Shown: one piece after another, positions 32,095 through 41,921 of the stretch
Layout: every line of letters starts with the position of its first letter
Numbering within the stretch: the first letter of the stretch is position 1
Notes under the pieces: generated by a model
Databases searched by the model: none
What the model was told of the DNA's origin: nothing
What the model saw: the letters and a program-made list of their open reading frames with translations, nothing else
Source: Segetibacter sp. 3557_3
GTDB lineage: Bacteria > Bacteroidota > Bacteroidia > Chitinophagales > Chitinophagaceae
Assembly: GCF_004354985.1 (NCBI RefSeq)
Contig: NZ_SMSK01000011.1
Span: forward strand, 124,001-188,000
Direction of reading: 5' to 3'
DNA length: 64,000 nt
Position numbers and translations under genes: made by a program

Positions 32095-34185
32095 ATGGCG
32101 TATAAACCCCCATACGTATGGAAGCAATTACCACTGCTAAGGGTACTTTTACCCTTGACACTGGGTATAATCCTCCAGTTCTATTATCCGCTTCAAATTT
32201 ATTTTCTTTATGTTGCCGCAGGTGTGCTCTTTGCCGCAAACATCCTCTTTTACCTGCTTCCCGCTTACCTCAGATTTTCTTTCCGCTGGCTACAGGGCCT
32301 CTTTCTGCAGTTGGTTTTCCTGGTTGCAGGCGGCATCCTGGTGCACCACCAGGATGTACGCAATCACCCCATGTGGGTTGGGAACCATTACGAACAGGGG
32401 AATGCTTTGCTGGTCCGGCTAAACGAGCCGCTGGTTTCTAAACCGCGTACATATAAGGCGAATTGTAGCATTATAGCTGTCCGGCACAAAACACATTGGA
32501 AAGCTGTAAAAGGGAACCTACTTGTTTACCTTAGGAAAGAACACAGCATCCCTGGTCTCGGGTACGGATCAAATCTGGTGTTGACGAAACAACCCGGGCC
32601 AGTCGCGAACTCCGGCAACCCTGGTGCTTTTGACTACCAGCAATATTGCGCCTTTCAGGGCATTTTTCACCAGGTGTTTCTCAATTCCGGGGAATACAGC
32701 ATCACCTCCATCGTATCTCCACATCCATTCCGGCAATGGTTGTTCCATATGAGAGATGCCGTAATTGCTGTAATACGGAAATATGTTCCGGGAGAGCGGG
32801 AGCAAGGCGTTGCCGAGGCTTTATTGATTGGCTACCGCGACGATCTTGACAAAGGTCTGCTCCAGGTTTACAGCAACACCGGGGTGGTACACATTATTGC
32901 GATCTCAGGTCTGCACCTGGGATTGATATATGCAATAATGGTCTGGCTCTTTCGCCCATTTAACCGGTTAAAGGGGGTCAAGTGGATCAAACCAGCAGTC
33001 ATCATAGCTGTGCTTTGGACATTTAGCCTGCTTGCAGGTGCTTCGCCTTCTATCTTAAGAGCAGCAATCATGTTTACCGGCATAGTCATTGGCAACGTAA
33101 TCAACCGAAGGTCATCTACCTATAATGCCTTGATTGTATCTGCCGTGCTTATGCTATGTTACAATCCGTATGTACTTTGGGATGTGGGCTTCCAATTGTC
33201 CTATGCTGCCGTGTTAAGTATTCTTGTGTTTAATCAATCGATTTACAATTGGCTGTATTTCCCCAACAAATTACTGGATACCGTTTGGAAGCTTAATGCA
33301 GTTACGATTTCGGCGCAGGTCTTAACATTCCCGGTTGTCCTGTTTTATTTCCAGCAGTTCCCTGTGTATTGTCTTATTACAAATTTTGTTGCAGTTCCCT
33401 TATCCGGGTGGATCTTATTCGGCGAACTGGCATTATTGATCTCGACGAAGCTTTTGCCTGCAGTAGCTCCCTGCTTGGGCGATACCTGTGGTGGCATGTT
33501 GACCTTTTTAAACGGTTTCGTTGAACGCATGGATGCACTTCCGTTTGCGGTATGGGCTCCACTTAAGCTGAACGTGGCGCAATGCATGTTGATGATGCTT
33601 TGTTTTGCTACGGCGGCGTACGCAATCATGCGAAAGAACAGGAGCAGCATAGTTGTTTCGCTGGTAGCTGCACTGTTATGTATTGCCCTGCGTTCAAAAG
33701 ATATCGTCCTTCACCAAAACCAGCAAAAGCTGATTGTCTACAACATTCCGCATCATACAGGAGTCGACTTCATCATGGGTCGGTCTTACTGGAGTTTTGT
33801 CGACTCCACCATGGCTGCAGATCCATTCTTATGGCGCTTTCATCTAAAGCCATCAAGGGTACTCCACCGGGTGTTTCCCAAAACCGAACTACAGGGCTTG
33901 AGTACACTATACCCGTTTTTTATGTTCGGGAGTAAAAGAATACTAGTGGTCGATCAATCCTTTCATTTTACCTTCCCATCAAAGTTGGATGTAGACCTGA
34001 TCATATTGGCAAAAAACCCGCGGGTACAAATACCGGAACTTCTGGAGCATTTCAATTGCAGGCAATTTGTGTCAGATGGCTCTAATAGCTTGTGGAAAAT
34101 CAATCGATGGAAAAGAGACTGCGACCGCCTACATTTGCGCCACCATTCTACACCTGAAAAAGGTGCTTTTGTTTGGATGTTGTAG
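32095..34185 (+). CDS. ComEC/Rec2 family DNA-uptake membrane protein
   Basis: A 696-residue inner-membrane protein starting at ATG 32095 (MAYKPPYVWKQLPLLRVLLP). It has N-terminal helices, an OB-like/DUF4131 region (about 90-190), then the competence domain (about 220-490) with the signature VVHIIAISGLHLGLIYAIM and SILRAAIMFTGIVIG. The C-terminal 150 residues have a beta-lactamase-like character but no HxHxDH metal site, a common state in Bacteroidota. The family forms the channel for single-stranded DNA in natural transformation. comF-type and radA genes occur about 15 kb away. Confidence 0.9.
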   Translation: MAYKPPYVWKQLPLLRVLLPLTLGIILQFYYPLQIYFLYVAAGVLFAANILFYLLPAYLRFSFRWLQGLFLQLVFLVAGGILVHHQDVRNHPMWVGNHYEQGNALLVRLNEPLVSKPRTYKANCSIIAVRHKTHWKAVKGNLLVYLRKEHSIPGLGYGSNLVLTKQPGPVANSGNPGAFDYQQYCAFQGIFHQVFLNSGEYSITSIVSPHPFRQWLFHMRDAVIAVIRKYVPGEREQGVAEALLIGYRDDLDKGLLQVYSNTGVVHIIAISGLHLGLIYAIMVWLFRPFNRLKGVKWIKPAVIIAVLWTFSLLAGASPSILRAAIMFTGIVIGNVINRRSSTYNALIVSAVLMLCYNPYVLWDVGFQLSYAAVLSILVFNQSIYNWLYFPNKLLDTVWKLNAVTISAQVLTFPVVLFYFQQFPVYCLITNFVAVPLSGWILFGELALLISTKLLPAVAPCLGDTCGGMLTFLNGFVERMDALPFAVWAPLKLNVAQCMLMMLCFATAAYAIMRKNRSSIVVSLVAALLCIALRSKDIVLHQNQQKLIVYNIPHHTGVDFIMGRSYWSFVDSTMAADPFLWRFHLKPSRVLHRVFPKTELQGLSTLYPFFMFGSKRILVVDQSFHFTFPSKLDVDLIILAKNPRVQIPELLEHFNCRQFVSDGSNSLWKINRWKRDCDRLHLRHHSTPEKGAFVWML

Positions 34186-34255
34186 CACCGTCGAGTTTTT
34201 ATTTTAATGCGCAACATTCCCCGATTGCATGCTGCTCAATCGTCAACTAATATAA

Positions 34256-35791
34256 ATGAACAAGAAAATCAAGTCCGCACTCATCTCCGTTTTCTACAAA
34301 GATGGTATGGATACTATCGCCCGCCAACTGCATGGGTTAGGGGTCACCCTGTATTCAACAGGCGGAACCGAGAAATTTATCAGGGACCTCGGTATCCCGT
34401 GCATACCGGTGGAAAGCCTTACTACCTATCCTTCTATTCTGGGTGGCCGGGTAAAAACCCTGCACCCCGTGGTGTTTGGTGGTATCCTCGGCAGGAGGGC
34501 GGTTGAACAGGATGTAAAGGAAATGCAGGAGTATAACATACCCGAGATTGACCTGGTGATTGTAGACCTTTACCCTTTTGAAGAAACACTATCACAATTT
34601 GGCAAGGCAGCTGCGGATGATACATCAGCCCAGGCAGCAATTATCGAAAAAATAGATATTGGTGGTCCTTCTATGATAAGGGCTGCAGCCAAAAATTTTA
34701 GCGACCTGTTGGTGGTTGCGGCAAAAGAAGATTACGCCAGGCTCGAACAGTTACTTACGGAACAATCCGGTGAAACAAGCCTCGAGCAACGCCGTGCTTT
34801 TGCAGCCAAAGCCTTCGAGGTGGTGATGCATTACGACATTGCCATAAACAACTACTTCAATCCGGATACAGCGCTCCAAACCATAAACACCCAAACAAAA
34901 CATGGCCTTCGCTACGGCGAAAACCCGCACCAGCAGGCAGTGTTTTATGGCAACCTTCATAAGGTATTCACCCAGTTGCACGGTAAGGAAATTTCTTACA
35001 ATAACCTGGTAGACATAGACGCTGCTATCCAGTTAATCAGGGAGTTCAACGAAACAACTTTTGCCATAATCAAACACACCAATGTTTGCGGTATTGCAAG
35101 CCGCTCTACCATTCATGAAGCCTGGAACGTAGCGCTGGCCGGCGACCCGGAAAGTGCTTTTGGTGGGGTGCTGGTATGCAATGGCTCAATCGACAGAAAC
35201 ACAGCGGAAGCGATCAGCGAGATATTCTTTGAAGTATTAATTGCACAGCACTTCGATCCCGATGCATTTGAAATATTGAAGCGTAAGAAAAACCGAATCC
35301 TTCTTACCGCTCATCCACACCTGCTTGAACCTACCAAACAAGTTAAGTCGGTAGCGAATGGCTACCTTACACAGGATAATGATGAAGGCAATTTTGGCGA
35401 GTGGAAGGAAGTTGGCGGTAGGGAAACAACCGAAAGCGAAAGAGAAGATTTGTTATTTGCCAACCTTGTGAGCAAGCATCTAAAAAGTAATGCAATAGCC
35501 TTGGTTAAAAACAAACAACTCGTGGGCAAAGGCTGCGGGCAAACAAGCAGAATAGATGCTTTACGCCAGTCATTGGACAAGGCAAGGCAGTTTAATTTTG
35601 ATCTCAATGGCGCTGTGCTTGCCTCAGATGCATTTTTTCCTTTTGCCGATTGTGTACAGATAGCTCATGCCGAGGGAATTCACGCCTTTATTCAACCGGG
35701 TGGATCTATACGGGATAAGGACAGCATAGATTATTGTGTTGAACATAAGCTCGCTATGGTATTTACCGGGTTGAGACATTTCAAGCACTAG
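34256..35791 (+). CDS. purH: Bifunctional AICAR formyltransferase / IMP cyclohydrolase
   Basis: A 511-residue enzyme for the last two steps of IMP synthesis. The N-terminal cyclohydrolase (MGS-like) domain has LYSTGGTEKFIRDLGIP, then VKTLHPVVFGGILGRR and VDLYPFE. The C-terminal formyltransferase has LRYGENPHQQAVFYG, FAIIKHTNVCGIA (catalytic Lys-His), ALAGDPESAFGGVL and the closing SDAFFPFADCVQIAH plus IQPGGSIRDKDSIDYC. Length and order are standard. It lies 70 bases after comEC in the same direction. Confidence 0.97.
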   Translation: MNKKIKSALISVFYKDGMDTIARQLHGLGVTLYSTGGTEKFIRDLGIPCIPVESLTTYPSILGGRVKTLHPVVFGGILGRRAVEQDVKEMQEYNIPEIDLVIVDLYPFEETLSQFGKAAADDTSAQAAIIEKIDIGGPSMIRAAAKNFSDLLVVAAKEDYARLEQLLTEQSGETSLEQRRAFAAKAFEVVMHYDIAINNYFNPDTALQTINTQTKHGLRYGENPHQQAVFYGNLHKVFTQLHGKEISYNNLVDIDAAIQLIREFNETTFAIIKHTNVCGIASRSTIHEAWNVALAGDPESAFGGVLVCNGSIDRNTAEAISEIFFEVLIAQHFDPDAFEILKRKKNRILLTAHPHLLEPTKQVKSVANGYLTQDNDEGNFGEWKEVGGRETTESEREDLLFANLVSKHLKSNAIALVKNKQLVGKGCGQTSRIDALRQSLDKARQFNFDLNGAVLASDAFFPFADCVQIAHAEGIHAFIQPGGSIRDKDSIDYCVEHKLAMVFTGLRHFKH

Positions 35792-35856
35792 GTTACTATT
35801 GCCTTTGTTAATCATGATCAACGGCTTACCCTAATGTGCTCAAGAGAGTTAATACG

Positions 35857-35918
35857 GTACAAGTGAGTGACACAACCGGAGCCACATCTTCTTTCTACTG
35901 CTGGTTCCAAAAAACTTT
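35857..35918 (+). repeat. Dispersed intergenic repeat, copy D (short form)
   Basis: It starts GGTACAAGTGAGTGACACAA and ends CTACTGCTGGTTCCAAAAAA, about 60 bases in all. It has the left and right ends of the family but lacks the GC-rich hairpin found in copies A, B and C. It lies between purH and the convergent deacetylase gene. Confidence 0.55.
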
Positions 35919-35993
35919 CTATAACAAAATACAAATGATGAACAGCTGCTTTTAACGGGCAGCTGTTTTCGTTTTACTAACATTATCCTGGAC

Positions 35994-37307
35994 TCACGCA
36001 TTTTTTTCGAAGTGGCTGATAAAGAATTCTTCATACATCTGCGACCATCCTGCAAACAACTTCTGATCGCCGAGTAAGTGATTATGGCAAATGGTGATCA
36101 GGTGTCCGGCAACAGACTTTGTTACATTGTAGTAATGCTCAAGTTCGTTTCTGGTTTCCGCTAGCGAATAACGCTGCTCGAAGTACGCGTTCGCATCCAT
36201 CCAGCAGAAAGGAAAAAGCTTTAATGTAGTGGGTTGGTTTTGTTCAAGATCATACCAATAAAATGGCAGGCAGTACGATGCCCTGAAGCCATTGATGCTT
36301 CCGTACCCCATCGAATAATCACTCGTTAAACCTTGATTAATCAAGCAGCGATAGGTTTGTGGCATACTCAGCCGGATGTAATGCTGGCGGCTCGATGTAA
36401 CCGGCCTCCCGGTCATGTTGTTAAGAACGTTCTTTTCTTGTGAAAGCAATCCGGAACGATCCCCGCTTTGCCACGATGGATGTATACCGATATCGTTTTG
36501 TTCGGCCAGTTTTTGAATTAGCTTTTTTAAAGACCGGCAACCTGGAGGAATGTTCTTGTCGTAGCCTTGTTGCGATTTCGCAAGTAAGGCGAAGTAGTGT
36601 GGTTTAAGTGTGTAGCGTTCGTGGAGCTGATCAAGCCATCCGAAGAGATCAAACGGATCCTGCTTTAAGCCCCTTAAAACACCAACCTGTTCGCTTATTT
36701 GGCCGAGATCCATCAGGAGTAGGGATCGAAGAAAGGCTCCCACGTTTTTTTGTATTCCCTTGCATTTGTACCGCCAGGCTATATCAATGTCGTAAGTGGG
36801 TGTAAAGCAAAAGGGCCTGGTATCAAAAACCAGTGAAGGGAAATGCTCGGTTAGTAACTGCCTAAGTTCCCTCAGCCATATGTTTACCAAAGGCTGACCA
36901 AGAAAGCCGCTCCTGTAAGCAAGGCTGTTTTCGTGTGCAAACCGTCCGTAACAATCTTTCTGATGCGGGAGGTATTCTTCGTAACGACTCAATAAATAAA
37001 ATGCTGCAGCAAAGAGGTCAAACGGAATGGCTCCGTCTCCTGTTTTGAAAAACGCAGGGTGGCCACGCCACTCAAAAACATCAGGTGTTTGTTGCCGGAT
37101 GCCGGTTTCGTAAAGCAAAACTGCCGGAACGATTTGCATCACTCCGGCAGTTGCTTCACCTTCACCATAATAAAGGCGTGCCCCTTTGTATTTAATAAAT
37201 GCTTCCAGGTCGCTTGTTAAGGCGTATTCCAGTCCAACTCCTGGTAATAGTGTATCAACGATATAGGCCAACCTAGGGCTGTTTAAGGGCGCATAGATCA
37301 GCAGCAT
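35994..37307 (-). CDS. Polysaccharide deacetylase family protein
   Basis: A 437-residue protein. The N-terminal region (about 1-150) matches the extension seen in Bacteroidota deacetylases (LFAAAFYLLSRYEEYLPHQKDCYGRF). The NodB-like domain starts with CFTPTYDIDIAWRYK (metal-binding Asp pair) and continues with NDIGIHPSW, which supplies a metal His in the position of the H-x3-H motif; the second His of that motif is not evident. RLSMPQTYRCLINQG and TSDYSMGYG follow. Such proteins deacetylate surface or cell-wall glycans. It starts 6 bases after lutB and is likely cotranscribed. Confidence 0.82.
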   Translation of the reverse strand: MLLIYAPLNSPRLAYIVDTLLPGVGLEYALTSDLEAFIKYKGARLYYGEGEATAGVMQIVPAVLLYETGIRQQTPDVFEWRGHPAFFKTGDGAIPFDLFAAAFYLLSRYEEYLPHQKDCYGRFAHENSLAYRSGFLGQPLVNIWLRELRQLLTEHFPSLVFDTRPFCFTPTYDIDIAWRYKCKGIQKNVGAFLRSLLLMDLGQISEQVGVLRGLKQDPFDLFGWLDQLHERYTLKPHYFALLAKSQQGYDKNIPPGCRSLKKLIQKLAEQNDIGIHPSWQSGDRSGLLSQEKNVLNNMTGRPVTSSRQHYIRLSMPQTYRCLINQGLTSDYSMGYGSINGFRASYCLPFYWYDLEQNQPTTLKLFPFCWMDANAYFEQRYSLAETRNELEHYYNVTKSVAGHLITICHNHLLGDQKLFAGWSQMYEEFFISHFEKNA

Positions 37308-37313
37308 GTTCGT

Positions 37314-38693
37314 TTATGGTTTGGGAAAACGTTCTGCCCACATTTCATTAAACGTTTTCTTGCTAAAGTTAAGATCATGCCTATGGGTTGTCCATGCCGT
37401 AAACACCTTATTAATCATCCAGTTTTTCAGGCCCCCGTTGCCCATGTTCATCATTTTGCGATTTAGGCTTGCTTTCTTCCATACCTTCCAGGCAATGCGC
37501 TCACTCATGGGGCTCAGGCCAAATTCAACAGCCTCATGCCGGTTTTCGAGTAACAACTCGTGAATGTTAATACGAACCGGGCATACTTCGGTGCAGTTGC
37601 CGCAAAGCGAGGAAGCATTCGAAAGGTGCTTGTATTCCTCCATCTCGCGCATATGCGGGGTCACCACCATGCCAATCGGCCCGCTGTAAGTAGTTTCGAA
37701 CGTATGACCGCCAATGTTTTTGTAAACCGGACAAGCATTCAGGCATGCACCGCAACGAATACAATATAGCGCTTCTCTTGTTTTTGGGTTTTTCAACAGG
37801 TTGGTGCGGCCATTATCCAGCAGGATCACATACATCTCATCAGGTCCATCTGTTTCTCCTGGCTGCCTTGGGCCGGTTATAATCGAATTATATACCGTAA
37901 CCTTTTGCCCTGTTCCAAACGTTGCAAGCAGTGGCCAAAAAAGGGCAAGGTCGGTCAGCGAAGGAATAACTTTTTCGATGCCTACGATGGCAATATGGGT
38001 TTTTGGAAAGGCGCAGCTTAACCTGCCATTACCTTCGTTTTCGGTAAGTGCAATCCCTCCAATATCAGCGATGATAAAATTCGCCCCGGTTACGCCAACT
38101 TCAGCTTCTACATACTTTTTCCGGAGCTTCTCCCGGGCAACCAGCGTTAGTTGTTCAGGGGTTAAATTGGGTCGGGTTCCAAGTTTTTCAGCAAATAGTT
38201 TTGCAACGTCTTCCTTGCTTTTGTGCATTGCCGGGGTAACAATATGGTAAGGTGGTTCTCCATCCAGCTGCTGAATGTATTCGCCAAGGTCCGTCTCAAC
38301 GCTTTCGATCCCGTTTTTTTCAAGAAATTCGTTCAGGTGAATTTCCTCAGTAACCATACTCTTACTCTTGACCAGCGTTTTACAATTCTTTTCTTTGCAG
38401 ATCCGCTCAATCTCCTGCAAAGCCTGTTCGCTGTTTTCTGCCCAAATCACTTTTGCCCCCCGTCGGGTAATCTGCAATTCAAATTCAAGGAGGTGCTGAT
38501 CAAGGGTTTCAATCGCACGCCACTTAATGTTTTTAGCTCTTTCACGAACCATCAAAACATCAGGAAACTGTTGTTTTCCCAGTGGTACCGATGCATTATA
38601 CTTACTAATGTTGAAGTTGATCTTCCGCCTGTGTTCAAGGTCGCCTGCTTTAACCGTGCTTTTTGCTTTAAAAGATGCTGCAGTTTCATTCAT
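37314..38693 (-). CDS. LutB/LldF-type iron-sulfur protein of L-lactate oxidation
   Basis: A 459-residue protein with an N-terminal LUD domain and a C-terminal ferredoxin-like domain. The LUD part has NCKTLVKSKSMVTEEIHLNEFL and GVTGANFIIADIGGIALTENEGN. Two cluster motifs are CIRCGACLNACPVYK and CGNCTEVCPVRI. With LutA and LutC it oxidises L-lactate to pyruvate. Those partners are not in the window; here the next gene is a deacetylase after 6 bases. The last 60 residues are basic and aromatic, as in the family. Confidence 0.9.
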   Translation of the reverse strand: MNETAASFKAKSTVKAGDLEHRRKINFNISKYNASVPLGKQQFPDVLMVRERAKNIKWRAIETLDQHLLEFELQITRRGAKVIWAENSEQALQEIERICKEKNCKTLVKSKSMVTEEIHLNEFLEKNGIESVETDLGEYIQQLDGEPPYHIVTPAMHKSKEDVAKLFAEKLGTRPNLTPEQLTLVAREKLRKKYVEAEVGVTGANFIIADIGGIALTENEGNGRLSCAFPKTHIAIVGIEKVIPSLTDLALFWPLLATFGTGQKVTVYNSIITGPRQPGETDGPDEMYVILLDNGRTNLLKNPKTREALYCIRCGACLNACPVYKNIGGHTFETTYSGPIGMVVTPHMREMEEYKHLSNASSLCGNCTEVCPVRINIHELLLENRHEAVEFGLSPMSERIAWKVWKKASLNRKMMNMGNGGLKNWMINKVFTAWTTHRHDLNFSKKTFNEMWAERFPKP

Positions 38694-38718
38694 TTTTCCA
38701 ATCTTTTTCTTTTTACAA

Positions 38719-38806
38719 ATCTGGGGTCAACAGTAGAACAAAGGATAATTTTTATGTACTTAGCATTGGTACATGGCCGGGCATCGTTGTGTCACTCACT
38801 TGTACC
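38719..38806 (-). repeat. Dispersed intergenic repeat, copy E
   Basis: On the minus strand it begins GGTACAAGTGAGTGACACAA (38806-38787), continues with CGATGCCCGG and ends with TTCTACTGTTGACCCCAGAT. The left 20 bases are identical to those of copy D. It lies between lutB and the DUF3109 gene. Confidence 0.55.
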
Positions 38807-38856
38807 CCTGTGCTTTATTGGGCAATGTGCCCGAACGCCCATGAGCACAAGCCCGA

Positions 38857-39447
38857 CTATTTAACTTTGGTATCGTTCATGTGTTTAGCCGTTGCTTCAA
38901 GGATAGCGTAGAATTCTTCACCATATTTTCGGGTTATGGCTTCTTTAAGGAAAACGTAGGTTGGCACCTTTAACTTCTTACCCAATTTACATGCGGCGGC
39001 ACAAAGATCTTCCCGTGGTTCGTAGTTTACGAATTCTGTTTTGCCATCCCTGCTCTTTTTAAGCCTGATGGGGAACAAATGGCAGCTGATTGGTTTTTTC
39101 CAGTCGAGTTTGCCATCATTATAAGCTGCTTCTATACCACACTTAACGATCCCCGACGCATCGCGATACCCGTATGCACACATTTGTCCTTTTATCGTTG
39201 GTGTTACCCAGCCAAATTCCTGGTCGTATACGTATTTGCCCTGCCTTTCCACCTCTCGTCTACCTTCATCACTAAGATATGGTGCAATTACCGCATAATG
39301 TTCTATCAATTCATTTAGCTCTTTAACCTCCAGGGGTGCGCCGGCATCCCCGTCTTCGCAGCAGCCGCCTTTACACTTGTTGAGGTCGCAAACAAATTGA
39401 GCCTCGATCACGTCGTCACTTATCAGTTTATTGTCAATGGCTATCAT
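38857..39447 (-). CDS. DUF3109 family Cys-rich protein
   Basis: A 196-residue protein with the family arrangement: FVCDLNKCKGGCCEDGDAGAPL near the N-terminus, GQMCAYGY, IVKCGIEAAY, KKPISCHLFPIR and EDLCAAAC. Seven to eight conserved cysteines suggest a metal or Fe-S centre, similar to the YkgJ/CxxCxxCC families. The biochemical role is unknown. It lies upstream of lutB on the same strand with a gap of 163 bases that contains repeat copy E. Confidence 0.85.
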   Translation of the reverse strand: MIAIDNKLISDDVIEAQFVCDLNKCKGGCCEDGDAGAPLEVKELNELIEHYAVIAPYLSDEGRREVERQGKYVYDQEFGWVTPTIKGQMCAYGYRDASGIVKCGIEAAYNDGKLDWKKPISCHLFPIRLKKSRDGKTEFVNYEPREDLCAAACKLGKKLKVPTYVFLKEAITRKYGEEFYAILEATAKHMNDTKVK

Positions 39448-39868
39448 AAATCACAAAAAGCCCGGAGGCCTGATTAGAAAGCGAAGGTAATTCTTAATTC
39501 AGCAGAACCGGTAGGCAAGCCACGAACTTTGCGACATTTACCACAACGATTACAACGTTGTTTGTTTGGGATTGTTTTATCTGAAAACAACAGATTTCTC
39601 ACGCAATATTGTTGTGCCCTGGCACTAACTTGTTAATGCCTTATGCTCCCGGGGTTTGTAATGTAAGGGCCCGGGAGCTTTAGTTACGCGACGCACGACC
39701 ACTATGGATTGGTTGACGAAAACGGCCAACTTTTTAGAAGAAGGAATGCATGTTTTTTGCAAGATTAAGTAATCGGTAGCTGGCCGGTTCCGGACTTTCT
39801 GAGTTGTACAGGAGATTACTTGCGTTACTAACATTCACCCATGATAAAAGCCGGGATATGGTTACTCA
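39448..39868. other. Gene-free interval with a GC-rich hairpin
   Basis: These 421 bases lie between DUF3109 and gldD. The one clear structure is a perfect 9-bp inverted repeat GCTCCCGGG / CCCGGGAGC (39645-39653 and 39670-39678) with a 16-base loop. It has no long T run on either side. I see no gene. Confidence 0.5.
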
Positions 39869-40504
39869 CTACTTCCACTTAAAGGTATTTATCATATGTC
39901 TTACATCATCGAGCAGGAACCTATTGACAATCCCCAGCGAATCTTCGTTGGGAGCCGCATCAAAGTATAGGGCACCACGAAGAAAATGGCGGGTGCTGTC
40001 GGTAAGAAAAAATTGGTTTGCAGTCGCAACATTGCCACCTACCTTAAAGAAAAGCCCATGAACGTTGTTCGGAGTTGTGATCAATGAGTCATCAATCGAA
40101 TAGGCTTTTACATTGTGTTTGTTGGTCATTGTAAAAGCGTCATTAACCAGTTTGTCAAATTGATTTGTCCCGATCTGCTTATAACTAACGTGTACTTTCC
40201 CGTTAAATTGGGGAAAGTCAATGTTGATCCACCAGGGGTTTTCAGTGGCTTCGTTAAAGAAGGAACTATCTTTTAACACCTTTGCATATACCGGGTACTC
40301 GAAGGAGTAGGGATAGCCTGGTTCGTTGAATTGCTGGTAAGCCTTCGTCGGAAAAGGGATTTTGAAATATCCTTTTGGCTTAGGAGTATAATCGCTATTA
40401 CACGAGCTAAGGGAAGTTAGTAGTATTGTTGCAATAACAGGTACCCAAACGCTTTTGAGATAATTGTATAGATCGATTAGCTTTAAATTGGCAGGACTTC
40501 TCAT
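39869..40504 (-). CDS. gldD: Gliding motility lipoprotein GldD
   Basis: A 211-residue lipoprotein. A lipobox (TSLSSCNSD, Cys about residue 35) follows an unusually long N-terminal region. The GldD signature YTPKPKGYFKIPFPTKAYQQF follows at once, then CPYSFEYP-like WWINIDFPQFNGKVHVSY and FKVGGNVATANQFFLTDSTRHFLRGALYF. GldD is an essential part of the gliding/type IX secretion machinery in Flavobacterium. Its start codon overlaps the gldE stop in an ATGA, so the two are translationally coupled, the arrangement known in the phylum. Confidence 0.95.
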   Translation of the reverse strand: MRSPANLKLIDLYNYLKSVWVPVIATILLTSLSSCNSDYTPKPKGYFKIPFPTKAYQQFNEPGYPYSFEYPVYAKVLKDSSFFNEATENPWWINIDFPQFNGKVHVSYKQIGTNQFDKLVNDAFTMTNKHNVKAYSIDDSLITTPNNVHGLFFKVGGNVATANQFFLTDSTRHFLRGALYFDAAPNEDSLGIVNRFLLDDVRHMINTFKWK

Positions 40505-41841
40505 TTTGTTTTTTGGGGTTGGATAGACACCTTAACTTTTTGGAGCCTGTTTTTTACAACCTCCATAACCGTAAACTCGAAGTCGCCCGATGGTACCACC
40601 TGGTTTGGTTGTGGTATCTCCCCGGCAATCTCAAGTACCAATCCAGCCAGTGAGTCGCTGCTTCCCCTCACGGTATCAAAGGTATCGGCTGCAAGCCCCA
40701 TCAGCTTGCATACATCGTTGATCATCGTCTTACCCTCAAAAATAAAGTTCAGGTCGTCGATTTTCTTGTAAACAACATCATCCTCATCAAACTCATCCCG
40801 GATGTCGCCAATAATCTCTTCAAGGATATCTTCCAGTGTAACAATCCCACTTGTTCCGCCAAATTCATCTACCACCACAGCAAAGTGTATGCGTTTCGCC
40901 TGGAACTCCTTTAACAGGTCCTCGATCATCTTTTGTTCATGCACAAAATAGGGTAGGCGCATGATCTGGTGCCAGTCGAACTCCTCACGGTTATCCAGGT
41001 AGGGCAGCAGGTCTTTGGTATGCAGCATCCCAACCACTTCATCAAGGTCGTCTTTAAAAACAGGAAGGCGTGAATAGTGTAACTCTTCAATGGTCTTTAC
41101 CAGGCCCTTGAAGGAGGTTTCATAAGGTATCCCACTCACATCCAGCCTGGCTTTCATAATCTGCTTTACCGTAATATTTCCAAACTTAACTATGCCCTTT
41201 AGAATATTCTTTTCTTTTTCCGACGCTGAATTGTCCGTCGTAAGGTCTATTGCGTGATCCAGTTCAGTTAAACTATAAGCACTGCCGGTTCTTCCGGCAA
41301 GTTTTCGCTCGATAAAATCGGACGTACCTACAAGCCGCTCGCTCATTCCCTTAAACAGGTACAGTATTCCTTCCACCAGTGGACCTGCATCTTTAGCAAA
41401 ACGGATATTGTTTTGGGTTGCCATTACTTTGGGCATCACCTCACCGAACATAACCAGGATAAGGGTAACCGCTAAAACCTTGATCAGGAATTCCACCCAA
41501 AACAGGTGATTGTCCAGGAGTATCATCTCATCCATGATGAAGTTCGAGACAACCACAATCGCGATATTTACGAAGCTGTTTGCGATAAGTAACGATGCCA
41601 GCAGGATTTTAGGGTCTTCCAGCAGGTCAACGATGCGCTTATACCCAGGCTGCTGCTTGGTTTTAAGCATGTTGATGTCTTTGAAGCTCAGGGAAAAAAA
41701 GGCAACTTCTGCACCGGAAACAAAAAAAGAAATGACAATAAAAATGATCAGCAGAAAGATGAGGATGGTTGTTGCCTGAATGTTTATTGCAGTGGGAGAC
41801 GCAGCAAATAGAAGATTAAAGATAACCGGGTGATGATCCAA
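40501..41841 (-). CDS. gldE: Gliding motility protein GldE, CNNM/CBS transporter-like
   Basis: A 446-residue membrane protein. Three to four N-terminal helices form a CNNM (DUF21) domain (about 20-190; SFFVSGAEVAFFSLS, MFGEVMPKVMATQN). Two CBS domains follow (about 205-330; IMKARLDVSGIPYETSF, MLHTKDLLPYL, VVDEFGGTSGIVTLEDILEEIIGDI). A C-terminal transporter-associated domain ends the protein (about 350-440). Related to Mg/Co efflux proteins; in Flavobacterium GldE raises gliding function with GldD. It is followed by gldD with a 4-base overlap and preceded by ssb. Confidence 0.95.
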   Translation of the reverse strand: MDHHPVIFNLLFAASPTAINIQATTILIFLLIIFIVISFFVSGAEVAFFSLSFKDINMLKTKQQPGYKRIVDLLEDPKILLASLLIANSFVNIAIVVVSNFIMDEMILLDNHLFWVEFLIKVLAVTLILVMFGEVMPKVMATQNNIRFAKDAGPLVEGILYLFKGMSERLVGTSDFIERKLAGRTGSAYSLTELDHAIDLTTDNSASEKEKNILKGIVKFGNITVKQIMKARLDVSGIPYETSFKGLVKTIEELHYSRLPVFKDDLDEVVGMLHTKDLLPYLDNREEFDWHQIMRLPYFVHEQKMIEDLLKEFQAKRIHFAVVVDEFGGTSGIVTLEDILEEIIGDIRDEFDEDDVVYKKIDDLNFIFEGKTMINDVCKLMGLAADTFDTVRGSSDSLAGLVLEIAGEIPQPNQVVPSGDFEFTVMEVVKNRLQKVKVSIQPQKTK

Positions 41842-41921
41842 AGCAGATGTTTATGATGATAAATCACGGGGTCCAAAACCAACCGCATTCTTGTTGCAAA
41901 TATATATACTGAAGATTTGGA

